Of a DNA stretch of 64,000 nucleotides, positions 11,966 through 20,633 are shown one piece after another. The position numbers and the translations under genes are program-made. The notes under the pieces were generated by a model. That model saw nothing but the letters and a program-made list of their open reading frames with translations. It did not search any database and was not told the DNA's origin. This DNA comes from Pseudomonas paeninsulae (GTDB lineage Bacteria; Pseudomonadota; Gammaproteobacteria; Pseudomonadales; Pseudomonadaceae): contig NZ_CP141799.1 in assembly GCF_035621475.1 (NCBI RefSeq), positions 4,390,501 to 4,454,500 of the forward strand. The letters run 5' to 3'. Within the stretch, counting starts at the first letter, position 1; each line of letters starts with the position of its first letter.

Positions 11966-12718
11966 ATGCCCATGAACACGCCTTCAAACTGTTCCGCCTG
12001 CCGAGACGGGGAAAAGCTGGAGTTCCCCATTACCATGGCCTTCCAGCCGATTCTCGACCTGGCCAAACAAGAAATATTTGCCCACGAGGCCCTGGTGCGC
12101 GGCGTCACGGGGGAGTCGGCCGGCAGCCTGCTAGCCCGGGTCAATACCGACAACCGCTATGCCTTCGACCAAAGCTGCCGGATCAAGGCGGTGGAATGGG
12201 CGGCTAAGTTGAGAGTGCCGGCCATGGTTTCGATCAATTTCATGCCGAACGCCGTGTACCGCGCGGAAACCTGTATCCGCGCCACCCTGGAAGCGGCTCG
12301 GCGCTGCAATTTTCCGCTCGAGCGGATCATCTTCGAGGTCACCGAGCAGGAGCAGGTGCTGGATATCGCTCACCTCACCAATATCCTCAGGGCCTACCGC
12401 AAGCAGGGCTTCATGACTGCCATCGACGACTTCGGTGCGGGCTATGCCGGCCTCAACCTGCTGGCCGACTTCCAGCCCGACCTGATCAAATTGGACATGG
12501 CGCTGATCCGCAACATCGACCAGGACAGCGTGCGGCAGATCCTGGTCGAGGCAACCCTGCAGATGTGCCGCAAGCTGAATATCCGCGTGATCGCCGAAGG
12601 CATTGAAAGCACTGGCGAACTCGATGCGCTGCGCGACATGGGGGTGGAACTGTTTCAGGGTTACCTGTTCGCCAAGCCGGGTTTCGAGACCCTGCCCGAC
12701 GTACGCTTTCCCTACTGA
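11966..12718 (+). CDS. EAL-domain c-di-GMP phosphodiesterase (stand-alone)
   Basis: A 250-residue protein that is almost entirely an EAL domain, which hydrolyses c-di-GMP to pGpG. Key residues are visible: E41 in HEALVRG, the SINFMPN asparagine, FEVTEQE, the metal-binding D154-D155 in DDFGAGYAGL, LIKLD, the glutamate of AEGIES and the closing FQGYLFAKP. It therefore looks catalytically competent. About 20 residues with CSAC precede the domain; the two cysteines could be a small redox or metal site, which is speculation. The start is uncertain between ATGs at 11966 and 11972, neither with a strong ribosome site. No sensor domain is fused to it. Confidence 0.9.
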   Translation: MPMNTPSNCSACRDGEKLEFPITMAFQPILDLAKQEIFAHEALVRGVTGESAGSLLARVNTDNRYAFDQSCRIKAVEWAAKLRVPAMVSINFMPNAVYRAETCIRATLEAARRCNFPLERIIFEVTEQEQVLDIAHLTNILRAYRKQGFMTAIDDFGAGYAGLNLLADFQPDLIKLDMALIRNIDQDSVRQILVEATLQMCRKLNIRVIAEGIESTGELDALRDMGVELFQGYLFAKPGFETLPDVRFPY

Positions 12719-12803
12719 GTTTTTCACCAACGCTGAGCGCTCGTCTGGCAAGTGCGGCGCACTGCATTACACTCTGCACATCAACTAAATCAGGGGGTGA
12801 CAC

Positions 12804-13217
12804 ATGAGTATCGTCAGCGAATTCAAGGCCTTCGCCGTCAAGGGCAATGTGGTCGACATGGCCGTGGGCATCATCATCGGCGTGGCCTTCGGCAAGATTG
12901 TCTCGTCCTTCGTCGGCGATGTGGTCATGCCGCCTATCGGCCTTCTGATCGGCGGCATCGATTTCTCCGACCTGGCGATTACCCTCAAGGCTGCCGAGGG
13001 CGACCTGCCGGCAGTGATCCTCAGCTACGGCAAGTTTATCCAGACCCTGCTGGATTTTGTGATCGTAGCCCTCGCCATTTTCATGGCCGTTAAGGTGATC
13101 AATCGACTCAAGCGCGAGGAAGCCGTAGCCCCGAGCCTACCGCCGGCGCCAAGCCCGGAAGAAACCCTGCTGACCGAGATTCGCGACCTGCTCAAGACCC
13201 AGCAAAGCAAGGAATAG
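12804..13217 (+). CDS. mscL: Large-conductance mechanosensitive channel MscL
   Basis: A 137-residue inner-membrane channel that opens under membrane tension to release solutes during osmotic downshock. The N-terminal amphipathic helix [20 protein letters not shown] is followed by TM1 ([20 protein letters not shown]), a periplasmic loop and TM2 ([19 protein letters not shown]), then the cytoplasmic helical bundle. The ribosome site GGGGGTGA sits three bases before the ATG. A proline-rich linker ([11 protein letters not shown]) precedes the last helix. It is a single gene convergent with fpr. Confidence 0.98.
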   Translation: MSIVSEFKAFAVKGNVVDMAVGIIIGVAFGKIVSSFVGDVVMPPIGLLIGGIDFSDLAITLKAAEGDLPAVILSYGKFIQTLLDFVIVALAIFMAVKVINRLKREEAVAPSLPPAPSPEETLLTEIRDLLKTQQSKE

Positions 13218-13347
13218 GGTGGATCGGCGGATTTGAAGCAACCCGCAATCCGTAGGCCGTCACTCGCCGCAGGCAGTGCCGCATTGGTTGCGGATGGCGG
13301 GTTGGCGCTGCACTCCTGATCGGTCGGCGTCCCGCGCCGCCTCATCC

Positions 13348-14124
13348 TCACCAGTAATTCTCGACCGCCACCTGGCCCGGCCGACGGTTCAGGCTCAACT
13401 GCAAGTCGCGCTGTTTCAGGAGCTTGCGCGTGTCGTCGATCATTTGCGGATTGCCACAGAGCATCAATCGCGAGTGCGCGGGGCTCAGGGCCAGGTCGGC
13501 GGCGTGCTCCAGGGCGCCGTCGGTCAGTAGCGTGGTGATGCGCCCAGGCAGACAGCCTGACGCCTGTTCGCGGGTCACCAACGGCAGGTAGGTCAGCTTG
13601 TCGCCGTACTCGGCAAGGTGTTCCAGCTCCTTGAGTCCGTGAATCAACGGTTGATAGGCCAGTTCGCTGACGGTGCGCGCACTGTAGACCAGGACGATGC
13701 GCTCGAACCGCTGCCAGACCTCGAAGTCCTGGAGAATCGACAGAAAGGGCGCCAGGCCGGTGCCGCTGGCCAGCAGCCAAAGATCGCGGCCATCGATAAA
13801 ACGGTCGAGGGTCAGAAAACCGAAAGCCTGCTTGTCCACCAGCAAGCTGTCGCCAGCCTTGAGGCGACTCAACTCGGAGGTGAATTCGCCGCCGGGCACG
13901 ACGATGGAGAAGAATTCGAGAAAATCGTCATGCGGCGCCGAAACCATCGAATAGGCACGCCAGACGATAGTGCCGTCGGCCTTCTGCACGCCAAGCCGGG
14001 CGAACTGTCCGGCGCGGAAACGGAACCCGGAATCGCGCGAACAACGCAGGCTGAACAGACTCGGCGACCACACATGCACGTCACTCAATATCTGCCGGGT
14101 GAACTTGTCTTCACTGGCGGTCAT
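13348..14124 (-). CDS. fpr: Ferredoxin/flavodoxin-NADP+ reductase
   Basis: A 258-residue FAD enzyme moving electrons between NADPH and ferredoxin or flavodoxin. The FAD motif RAYSMVSAP is near residue 50 and the NADP motif ASGTGLAPFLSI near residue 110; LMLCGNPQMIDD comes near the end. The C-terminus ends ENYW. A terminal tryptophan is what I recall of the E. coli Fpr class, in contrast to the Glu-Lys ending of the other Pseudomonas class, so this may be the second (FprB-like) enzyme. It is divergent from rlmG across 75 bp, and its position after mscL matches Pseudomonas gene order. Confidence 0.9.
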   Translation of the reverse strand: MTASEDKFTRQILSDVHVWSPSLFSLRCSRDSGFRFRAGQFARLGVQKADGTIVWRAYSMVSAPHDDFLEFFSIVVPGGEFTSELSRLKAGDSLLVDKQAFGFLTLDRFIDGRDLWLLASGTGLAPFLSILQDFEVWQRFERIVLVYSARTVSELAYQPLIHGLKELEHLAEYGDKLTYLPLVTREQASGCLPGRITTLLTDGALEHAADLALSPAHSRLMLCGNPQMIDDTRKLLKQRDLQLSLNRRPGQVAVENYW

Positions 14125-14199
14125 ACTTCACTCCCTTTCGCGCTCGGGTTACACCCACAGTGTCCTGCAAAGCGCCGCCCACAAACACCAGCAGTCCAT

Positions 14200-15324
14200 A
14201 TGCCTATATTCGTTACGCCCTTTGCCCAGCTCGACCTGATCCGCCAGCCCGAACAGCAGGCCGAACCCCTGCAGGCCTTCGATGCCGCCGACGAGTACCT
14301 GCTCAACCACCTGCATGAGCAGGGCTTGCCCGCGGATGCGCGCGTGCTGCTGTTCAACGACAGCTTCGGCGCCCTGGCGGCCAATTTGGCCGGCCAGGCC
14401 CAGGTCACCAGCAGCGGTGACTCGCACCTGGGCTACCTGGGTCTGCAGGCCAACCTGGCGCGCAATCACTTGCCGGCAGACGCGGTCAGCTTCGTGCCAG
14501 CCAACGCAACGGCGCAGGGTCCGTTCGACCGGGTCGTGATCCGCATCCCCAAGACCCTGGCGCTGCTGGAAGAACAACTGATCCGCCTGCACGGCCAACT
14601 GGCGCCCGGCGCCCTGGTGATCGCCGCCGCCATGGTCAAACACCTGCCGCGCGCGGCGGGCGATCTGCTGGAGCGTTATATCGGCCCGGTACAGGCCTCG
14701 CTGGCGGTGAAGAAAGCACGCCTGTTATTGGCCACACCGACCGACAAACCGGCTCCGGCGTCGCCTTATCCGAGCCGCTATCGCCTGGACAAGCCGGCCA
14801 TCGAACTGCTCAACCACGCCAATGTGTTTTGCCGCGAAGACCTCGATATCGGCACCCGCGCCTTCCTGCCCCATTTGCCCAAACACCTCAGTCGCATGCG
14901 CGTAGCGGATCTCGGCTGTGGCAATGGTGTGCTGGGCATCGCCTATGCGCTGGGCAGTCCGCAAGCGGAACTGTGCCTGGTCGACGAGTCCTATATGGCG
15001 GTGCAATCGGCGCGGGAGAACTGGCGCGCGGCCCTGGGCGAACGTCCGGTGGAGGTTCGCGCCGGCGACGGCCTGGCCGAGCAGACGGCGGACTCGCTGG
15101 ACCTGGTGCTGTGCAACCCGCCGTTCCACCAGCAACAGGTGGTTGGCGACTTCCTCGCCTGGCGCATGTTCCAGCAAGCCCGCGCCGCGCTGGTCACAGG
15201 CGGCGAGCTATGGATAGTCGGCAACCGTCACCTGGGCTACCACGCCAAGCTCAAGCGCCTGTTCCGCGGCGTCGAGCAGGTGGCGGCGACGCCGAAGTTC
15301 GTGGTGCTGAAAGCGATCAAATGA
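14200..15324 (+). CDS. rlmG: 23S rRNA (guanine-1835-N2)-methyltransferase RlmG
   Basis: A 374-residue SAM-dependent enzyme acting on the large-subunit rRNA. It consists of two duplicated Rossmann-like halves; only the C-terminal one has the SAM motif VADLGCGNGVLGI (near 236-247) and the catalytic NPPFH (306-310). The N-terminal part has AADEYLLNHL and PKTLALLEEQL, and the end PKFVVLKAIK closely resembles E. coli RlmG, which separates it from the paralogue RsmC. The ATG at 14200 is chosen because the conserved protein begins there, although the frame is open far upstream through the fpr antisense. Confidence 0.92.
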   Translation: MPIFVTPFAQLDLIRQPEQQAEPLQAFDAADEYLLNHLHEQGLPADARVLLFNDSFGALAANLAGQAQVTSSGDSHLGYLGLQANLARNHLPADAVSFVPANATAQGPFDRVVIRIPKTLALLEEQLIRLHGQLAPGALVIAAAMVKHLPRAAGDLLERYIGPVQASLAVKKARLLLATPTDKPAPASPYPSRYRLDKPAIELLNHANVFCREDLDIGTRAFLPHLPKHLSRMRVADLGCGNGVLGIAYALGSPQAELCLVDESYMAVQSARENWRAALGERPVEVRAGDGLAEQTADSLDLVLCNPPFHQQQVVGDFLAWRMFQQARAALVTGGELWIVGNRHLGYHAKLKRLFRGVEQVAATPKFVVLKAIK

Positions 15325-15331
15325 CCGCAAC

Positions 15332-15373
15332 GTAGATACCGTCTTGCCCGCTGAGGGGCAAGACGGTATCTAC
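15332..15373. repeat. Perfect 18-bp hairpin between rlmG and the cio operon
   Basis: GTAGATACCGTCTTGCCC (15332-15349) is repeated as its exact complement at 15356-15373 with a 6-nt loop. It begins 7 bp after the rlmG stop and ends 24 bp before the end of the converging cio operon. No T-run follows. It may stop transcription from both sides, or be a copy of a REP-like element. Confidence 0.7.
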
Positions 15374-15397
15374 GAGAACCTCGCACATCGGCTGCGA

Positions 15398-15541
15398 TCA
15401 GGGCGTACCCATCCCCGCTGCGCTCATAAACAGGCGCAACAACCCGGCCACCAGTCCCAGGGCCAGCACGCTGGCGACCCAGATCGCCAGCAGCCAGCCG
15501 AGGCGCTGCCAGAGCGGTTTCTTCTCCTGCGTATTCGGCAT
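15398..15541 (-). CDS. Small membrane subunit of cytochrome bd-type oxidase (DUF2474, CydX-like)
   Basis: A 47-residue protein starting MPNTQEKKPLWQRLGWLLAI, with a single transmembrane helix (about residues 14-38) after a short positive N-terminus. This is the pattern of the DUF2474 family found at the end of CioAB operons. It starts 10 bp after the cioB stop, with TGAGGAG six bases before the ATG; the upstream stop codon overlaps that ribosome site, so translation is probably coupled. By analogy with CydX it may stabilise the oxidase complex. It is easily missed because of its size. Confidence 0.85.
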   Translation of the reverse strand: MPNTQEKKPLWQRLGWLLAIWVASVLALGLVAGLLRLFMSAAGMGTP

Positions 15542-15551
15542 CGCGGGCTCC

Positions 15552-16559
15552 TCAGTGATAGCCGTCTTCCTCGGTCACCTTGCCGCGGAACACGTAGTAG
15601 CTCCAGGCGGTGTACATCAGGATAAAGGGGATGATGAACAGCGCGCCGACCAGGATGAAGCCCTGGCTCTGTGGCGGCGCGGCGGCCTGCCAGATGCTGA
15701 TCGACGGCGGGATGATGTTCGGCCACAGGCTGATGCCCAGGCCGCTGTAGCCAAGGAAGATCAACGCCAGGGTCAGCAGGAACGGCGAATAGTGGGCGTT
15801 GTTAGCCACCGCACGCAGCAGCGCCCAGGTGCACAGCAGCACCAGCAAGGGCACCGGGATGAACCAGAACAGATTCGGCAGGCTGAACCAGCGCGCGGCG
15901 ATCTCGGCGTGCGCCAGCGGCGTCCACAGGCTGACCATGCCGGTCACCGCCAGCACCACGAACACCAGCGGCCGCGCCAGGTCGTGCATCTGCTGCTGCA
16001 AGCGGCCTTCGGTTTTCATGATCAACCAGGTGCAGCCGAGCAAGGCGTAGGCGGCGATCAGCGCCAGCCCGCAGAACAGCGAGAACGGCGTCAGCCAATC
16101 GAGCGACCCGCCGACATAGACCCTGTCCACCACCTCGAAGCCGTCGATATAAGCGCCCAGGGCCACGCCCTGGAAGAAGGTCGCGGTCAGCGAGCCACCG
16201 ATGAAGGCCTTGTCCCACAGATGGCGCTTGTGCGCCTTGGCCTTGAAGCGAAACTCGAAGGCCACGCCGCGAAAAATCAGCCCCAGCAACATGAAGATCA
16301 GTGGCAGGTAGAGCGCGCTCAAGACCACCGCATAGGCCAGCGGGAAGGCGCCGAACAGCGCCGCACCGCCGAGCACCAGCCAGGTTTCGTTGCCGTCCCA
16401 GACCGGCGCCACGGTGTTCATCATCACATCGCGCTCGCCTTCGCTTTTGACGAAGGGAAAGAGGATGCCTAGGCCTAAGTCGAAACCGTCCATGACCACA
16501 TACATCATCACGCCGAAGGCGATGATCACAGCCCAGATCAGCGAAAGATCGATGCCCAT
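15552..16559 (-). CDS. cioB: Cyanide-insensitive (bd-type) quinol oxidase subunit II
   Basis: A multi-pass membrane protein of 335 residues, the CydB-like subunit of a bd-type quinol oxidase. It starts MGIDLSLIWAVIIAFGVMMY and has the family motif MDGFDLGLGILFPF, followed by WDGNETWLVLGG. The ATG at 16559 is preferred because AAGGAG lies six bases before it; a TTG six bases further upstream gives a longer frame. The start is 2 bp after the cioA stop, so the two are translationally coupled. The complex oxidises ubiquinol and reduces oxygen to water without pumping protons. Confidence 0.94.
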   Translation of the reverse strand: MGIDLSLIWAVIIAFGVMMYVVMDGFDLGLGILFPFVKSEGERDVMMNTVAPVWDGNETWLVLGGAALFGAFPLAYAVVLSALYLPLIFMLLGLIFRGVAFEFRFKAKAHKRHLWDKAFIGGSLTATFFQGVALGAYIDGFEVVDRVYVGGSLDWLTPFSLFCGLALIAAYALLGCTWLIMKTEGRLQQQMHDLARPLVFVVLAVTGMVSLWTPLAHAEIAARWFSLPNLFWFIPVPLLVLLCTWALLRAVANNAHYSPFLLTLALIFLGYSGLGISLWPNIIPPSISIWQAAAPPQSQGFILVGALFIIPFILMYTAWSYYVFRGKVTEEDGYH

Positions 16560-16561
16560 AT

Positions 16562-17995
16562 TCAACTCCTTCCACTCAGGGTGTCGTTGTCGTCCAGCCC
16601 CTCATCCGCGGCGGACAACGGACGTGATGGCGTGCGCGGCTGCCCAGGCCCGCCTTCGATAGCTTGCTGGCCTTCGCCGGTGACCGGCCCCTTGCGCACC
16701 AGGCGCATCATGTAACCGAGCCCGGCGCCGAACAGGGCGAAATACACCACCACGAACAATGCCAGGGTCAGGCTCATCTGCGCGAAGCTATGCCCAGAGG
16801 AAGCATCGGCGGTGCGCATCAGCCCCTGGATAATCCACGGCTGGCGACCGATCTCGGTGGTGTACCAACCGGCGAGCAAGGCGATGAGCCCCGAAGGCCC
16901 CATCCACACCACCAGATGGAGGAACGCCCGCGACTGGAAGAGGCGACTACGGGCGCGCAGCCACAGGCTCCAGAGGCCGGTGAGGATCATCAGCATGCCG
17001 ATCCCGACCATTACCCTGAAGGTCCAGAACACCACGGTCGCGTTGGGCCGATCCTCCTTGGCGAACTCTTTCAGTGCCGGCACTTGCTGGTCCAGGCTGT
17101 GGGTCAGGATCAGGCTGCCGAGCGCCGGAATTTCCAGCTTGAAGCGGGTTTCTTCGGCGTCCATGTCCGGCCAGCCGAACAGGATCAGCGGAGTCGGCTC
17201 ATCACCGTGGTTTTCCCAGTGGCCCTCGATCGCGGCGATCTTCGCCGGCTGGTACTTGAGGGTGTTGAGGCCATGCAGGTCGCCAATCACCGCCTGGATC
17301 GGCGCGACCAGCAGGGCCATCCACATGGCCATCGACAACATCTTGCGCAGCGCCGGATTATCCCGGTCGCGCAGCAGATGCCAGGCCGCCGAAGCACCGA
17401 CGAAAAACGCCGTGGCCAGGAACGCCGCCGTGGCCATATGGGCCAGTCGATAGGGGAAGGACGGATTGAACACCACGGCGAACCAGTCCACCGGAATCAC
17501 CCGCCCGTCGATGATCTCGAAGCCCTGGGGGGTGTGCATCCAGCTGTTGGAGGCGAGGATCCAGAAGGTCGAGATCAAGGTGCCGATGGCAACCATCAGG
17601 GTGGAGAAAAAGTGCAGACCGGGACCGACGCGCTGCCAGCCGAACAACATGACGCCGAGAAAACCCGCCTCGAGGAAGAACGCGGTGAGCACTTCATAGG
17701 TCAGCAGCGGCCCGGTGACCGCCCCGGCGAAGTCCGAGAAGGCGCTCCAGTTGGTGCCGAACTGATAGGCCATGACCAGGCCGGAGACCACGCCCATACC
17801 GAAGTTGACGGCGAATATTTTCGACCAGAAGTGGTACAGATCGCGGTAGACCTCTTGCCTGGTCTTCAGCCACAAGCCTTCCAATACCGCCAGATAGCTG
17901 GCCAGGCCAATGGTGATGGCCGGAAAAATGATATGGAAGGAAATAGTGAAACCGAACTGGATTCGCGCCAGGTCGAGAGCCTCTATGCCGAACAT
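16562..17995 (-). CDS. cioA: Cyanide-insensitive (bd-type) quinol oxidase subunit I
   Basis: A 477-residue CydA-like subunit carrying the haem groups and quinol site. FGFTISFHIIFPAITIG near the N-terminus has the conserved histidine; the quinol-region signature GRQPWIIQGLMRT is near residue 382. The loop before it is short, as in the CIO subgroup rather than E. coli CydA. In P. aeruginosa CIO supports respiration when cyanide blocks haem-copper oxidases, and is repressed by ANR at low oxygen; a perfect ANR box lies 148 bp upstream here. It is the first gene of cioA-cioB-DUF2474. GAGGAT precedes the ATG at 17995. Confidence 0.93.
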   Translation of the reverse strand: MFGIEALDLARIQFGFTISFHIIFPAITIGLASYLAVLEGLWLKTRQEVYRDLYHFWSKIFAVNFGMGVVSGLVMAYQFGTNWSAFSDFAGAVTGPLLTYEVLTAFFLEAGFLGVMLFGWQRVGPGLHFFSTLMVAIGTLISTFWILASNSWMHTPQGFEIIDGRVIPVDWFAVVFNPSFPYRLAHMATAAFLATAFFVGASAAWHLLRDRDNPALRKMLSMAMWMALLVAPIQAVIGDLHGLNTLKYQPAKIAAIEGHWENHGDEPTPLILFGWPDMDAEETRFKLEIPALGSLILTHSLDQQVPALKEFAKEDRPNATVVFWTFRVMVGIGMLMILTGLWSLWLRARSRLFQSRAFLHLVVWMGPSGLIALLAGWYTTEIGRQPWIIQGLMRTADASSGHSFAQMSLTLALFVVVYFALFGAGLGYMMRLVRKGPVTGEGQQAIEGGPGQPRTPSRPLSAADEGLDDNDTLSGRS

Positions 17996-18142
17996 GGAGC
18001 ATCCTCACTCAGGTTAATCGGGGCACAGCCGTGTGCGCGCTCCTATCGATATGGGAACGCAAAAGGGTGCGATTGTTCTTGTCATTACGGGGTGACACTG
18101 CGTACTGGGCCAAGGTAGCCTCAGTAAAACCCAACCCAAACG

Positions 18143-18156
18143 TTGATCTGAATCAA
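18143..18156. promoter_or_regulatory. ANR/FNR box
   Basis: TTGAT-CTGA-ATCAA matches the FNR/ANR consensus exactly. It lies between the divergent cioA (148 bp to its start) and the MFS gene (129 bp to its start), so it may serve either. ANR repression of cioAB is known in P. aeruginosa, which makes cioA the likelier target. Confidence 0.85.
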
Positions 18157-18284
18157 GTATTGGCTAGAGAGTAACGCCTCGCCCGACGCTTGCCGCTGTG
18201 GTTATTTGTCGCGCACGCCGCTCGCCCAACACACCTGCCATGCTAGGCTGGCGCCCCTTCAGTAGTTAGCTATCTAAATAAATC

Positions 18285-19535
18285 ATGAGCGTCCACGCCA
18301 AGCTACTCCTGCGTCACCAGCGCCCCTTCATCGCCTTCTGGCTGGCGCGGGTCGGCACCGCCAGCGGTTTCCAGATGCTCACCGTGGCCATCGGCTGGCA
18401 GATGTACACGCTGACCGGCAACGTACTCGACCTGGGCCTGGTCGGCCTGGTCGAGTTTCTCCCGCGGATACTGTTCATCCTCCTCACCGGCCATGTGGCG
18501 GATCGCTTCGACCGGCGCAAGGTCGCCGCGTTGTGCCAGGGCGCCCAGGGCCTGACCGCCCTGGCCCTGCTGCTTGGCAGCAGCGCCGGCGGCCTCACCC
18601 GCGAGATGATTTTCCTGATCGCCTTTCTGCTCGGCAGCGCCCGCGCCTTCGAGATGCCGACCACCCAGGCGCTGCTGCCCAACATAGTGCCACCGGCGCT
18701 GTTTCCCGCCGCCGTAGCCGCCTCCGCTTCGGCGATGCAGACCGCGACCATAGTCGCGCCGGCGCTCGGTGGCCTGCTCTATGCGGTGGATGCGGGCTGG
18801 GTCTACGGTCCCGCCGCAGTACTCTATATCGGCGCTCTGAGCCTGATGCTCAGCCTGCCGTCGCGCCAGTTGCCGCTGAAACAGAAGGCTTCGCTGGAGT
18901 CGCTGCTGGCCGGCTTTCGCTTTATTCGCAGCCGCCCCGCAGTGTTCGGCGCGATCTCCATGGACATGTTCGCGGTGCTGCTCGGCGGCGCCACTGCGCT
19001 ACTGCCGGTATTTGCCAAGGACATCCTGCTCACCGGCCCCTGGGGCCTCGGCTTGCTGCGTTCGGCGCCAGCGGTGGGCGCGCTGCTGATGTCGCTGTGG
19101 CTGGCGCACTTCCCCATCGAGCGCCGGGTCGGCCCGGTGATCTTCACCTCGGTGGCGATCTTCGGCGTGGCGACCATCGGCTTTGGCCTGTCCACCTCAC
19201 TGTGGTTCAGCCTGGCGACGCTGGTGGTGCTGGGCGCGGCGGACATGGTCAGCATGGTCATCCGTGGCGCCTTCGTGCAACTGCAAACGCCAGACGAAAT
19301 GCGCGGCCGGGTCGGCGCGGTGAATGGCCTGTTCATCGGCGCGTCGAACCAGCTCGGCGAGTTCCGTGCCGGGGTCAGCGCAGCCTGGTTCGGCACCGTG
19401 CCGGCGGTGCTGATCGGCGGCGTCGGTGCCCTGCTGGTCACCGGCGCCTGGATCAAACTCTTCCCCGCTCTGGCGCAGCGCGATCACCTGAGCGAACCAC
19501 GCGACGAAAGCGCAGGTTCTGCGCCAGAACCGTAG
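18285..19535 (+). CDS. Major facilitator superfamily exporter (EntS-like)
   Basis: A 416-residue inner-membrane transporter with about 12 predicted helices. The MFS signature between helices 2 and 3 is GHVADRFDRRKVAALCQ, and the sequence ARAFEMPTTQALLPNIVPP is typical of the EntS/MFS_3 branch that exports siderophores or drugs. The second half repeats the fold (LGLLRSAPAVGALLMSLW, PDEMRGRVGAVNGLFIGAS). The substrate cannot be told from sequence, and no siderophore genes are nearby. It is divergent from cioA and shares its intergenic region with the ANR box. No strong ribosome site is seen before the ATG at 18285. Confidence 0.88.
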   Translation: MSVHAKLLLRHQRPFIAFWLARVGTASGFQMLTVAIGWQMYTLTGNVLDLGLVGLVEFLPRILFILLTGHVADRFDRRKVAALCQGAQGLTALALLLGSSAGGLTREMIFLIAFLLGSARAFEMPTTQALLPNIVPPALFPAAVAASASAMQTATIVAPALGGLLYAVDAGWVYGPAAVLYIGALSLMLSLPSRQLPLKQKASLESLLAGFRFIRSRPAVFGAISMDMFAVLLGGATALLPVFAKDILLTGPWGLGLLRSAPAVGALLMSLWLAHFPIERRVGPVIFTSVAIFGVATIGFGLSTSLWFSLATLVVLGAADMVSMVIRGAFVQLQTPDEMRGRVGAVNGLFIGASNQLGEFRAGVSAAWFGTVPAVLIGGVGALLVTGAWIKLFPALAQRDHLSEPRDESAGSAPEP

Positions 19536-19694
19536 GGTGGGTTAGGCGCTTGTTCCGGCCTGGCAGTCACCTCCGTTCATGTTGCGCCGTAACCCACCAT
19601 GGCCGCGCCTCGGACTACTGCTTGGTGGGTTACGCGGCGCGCAAACACGGTGTCGAATTAACGATCTTTACCTGCGCCGCTAACCCACCCTACG
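19531..19694. repeat. Paired inverted repeats after the MFS gene
   Basis: CGTAGGGTGGGTTAGG at 19531-19546 is complementary to CTAACCCACCCTACG at 19680-19694. Inside, GTAACCCACCA (about 19586) faces TTGGTGGGTTAC (about 19622). This GTAGGGTGGGTTA module is a familiar intergenic repeat of pseudomonads. The block overlaps the last codons of the MFS gene. Confidence 0.7.
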
Positions 19695-19759
19695 ATTCGA
19701 TCGCTGGCCGCTTGCGCCGCAACACTGTCATTGATCAATGACCTTGAAAGGCATGGCTC

Positions 19760-20314
19760 TCAATGCACCAGCATCGCCTCGGCCACCTGCTTGCGCGTGC
19801 CTTTGCCGCGCAGTTGCTCGACCAGGGTCAGGGCGAACTCGAGCGCGGTGCCCGGGCCCTGACTGGTGATGCAGTTACCGTCGACCACCACCGACTGGTC
19901 GATGAAGGTGCAACCGCTGAGGCGCTCGCTGAAGCTCGGGTAGCAGGTCATCTGCCGCTGCTTGAGTACACCGAACGCCTGCAAGGCCACCGCTGGCGCC
20001 GCACAGATCCCGGCGAACCATTTGCCGGCCTTGGCCTGCTGGCGCACCCGTTCGGCCAGCGGTTCATGCTCGGCCAGGCGTTGCGCACCGGGCATGCCGC
20101 CGGGCAGTACGATCAGGTCGAACTCCTGGGCCAGGACGTCGACCAGCATGGTGTCGGCAGTCAAACGGGTGCCGCGGGCGCAGGTGATCATGCGCCGGCC
20201 TTCGATGCTGGCGACCACCACCTCGACCTCGGAGCGGCGCAGCACGTCGATCAGGGTCACGCATTCGATGTCTTCGACGCCATCGGCAATGGTGATAAGG
20301 GCACGTGAAGTCAT
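19760..20314 (-). CDS. yajL: DJ-1/PfpI family protein, YajL-like
   Basis: A 184-residue cytoplasmic protein of the DJ-1 superfamily. The nucleophile elbow is GICAAPA with the reactive cysteine; VLPGGMPGA provides the other side of the pocket. E. coli YajL has the same ICAAPA motif and is credited with chaperone and deglycase activity, the latter disputed. The frame is open well upstream, but the ATG at 20314 is chosen because GAGGAGG lies five bases before it and the conserved MTSRALITIADGVEDIE begins there. It is divergent from the purine permease gene. Confidence 0.88.
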   Translation of the reverse strand: MTSRALITIADGVEDIECVTLIDVLRRSEVEVVVASIEGRRMITCARGTRLTADTMLVDVLAQEFDLIVLPGGMPGAQRLAEHEPLAERVRQQAKAGKWFAGICAAPAVALQAFGVLKQRQMTCYPSFSERLSGCTFIDQSVVVDGNCITSQGPGTALEFALTLVEQLRGKGTRKQVAEAMLVH

Positions 20315-20633
20315 GTTTGCCTCCTCGAAAAACCCAACGAAAAGCGTCCACAGGGCCATGCCTGCACCGCATGCGGACGAGCTGTTATGATGCGCGCCTT
20401 TTTCCAGATCGCCAGCAAAATCATGCGCATGTGCTTTGCTTTCGGTCTGCACATTGAAGGCGCGAAGAAACACTCTCGCCGGCTGCCGCCTCTATGCGCC
20501 CGCCGTCGACGTTGCGCCACGTGAAGAACGGGGCTATTTAGTTCACGCAGTGCGCCTTGCCGCGAACGCCTGGAGAAAGCCTCGCGACGGCGCTCGACAT
20601 GTTTACAACCTCTTACGCCATAGGGAGCCCTGC
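20315..20633. other. Intergenic region between divergent yajL and the purine permease gene
   Basis: These 319 bases must hold the promoters of both flanking genes. A TATGAT hexamer at 20386-20391 is a plausible -10 element, without a good -35. I see no purine riboswitch core and no convincing small gene, although the permease frame is open through part of it. Confidence 0.45.

Noticed and set aside
16664..18118. 484-codon + strand frame opposite cioA
   Set aside because: Rich in His, Gln and Arg as expected of antisense frames in GC-rich DNA; cioA on the other strand is certain.
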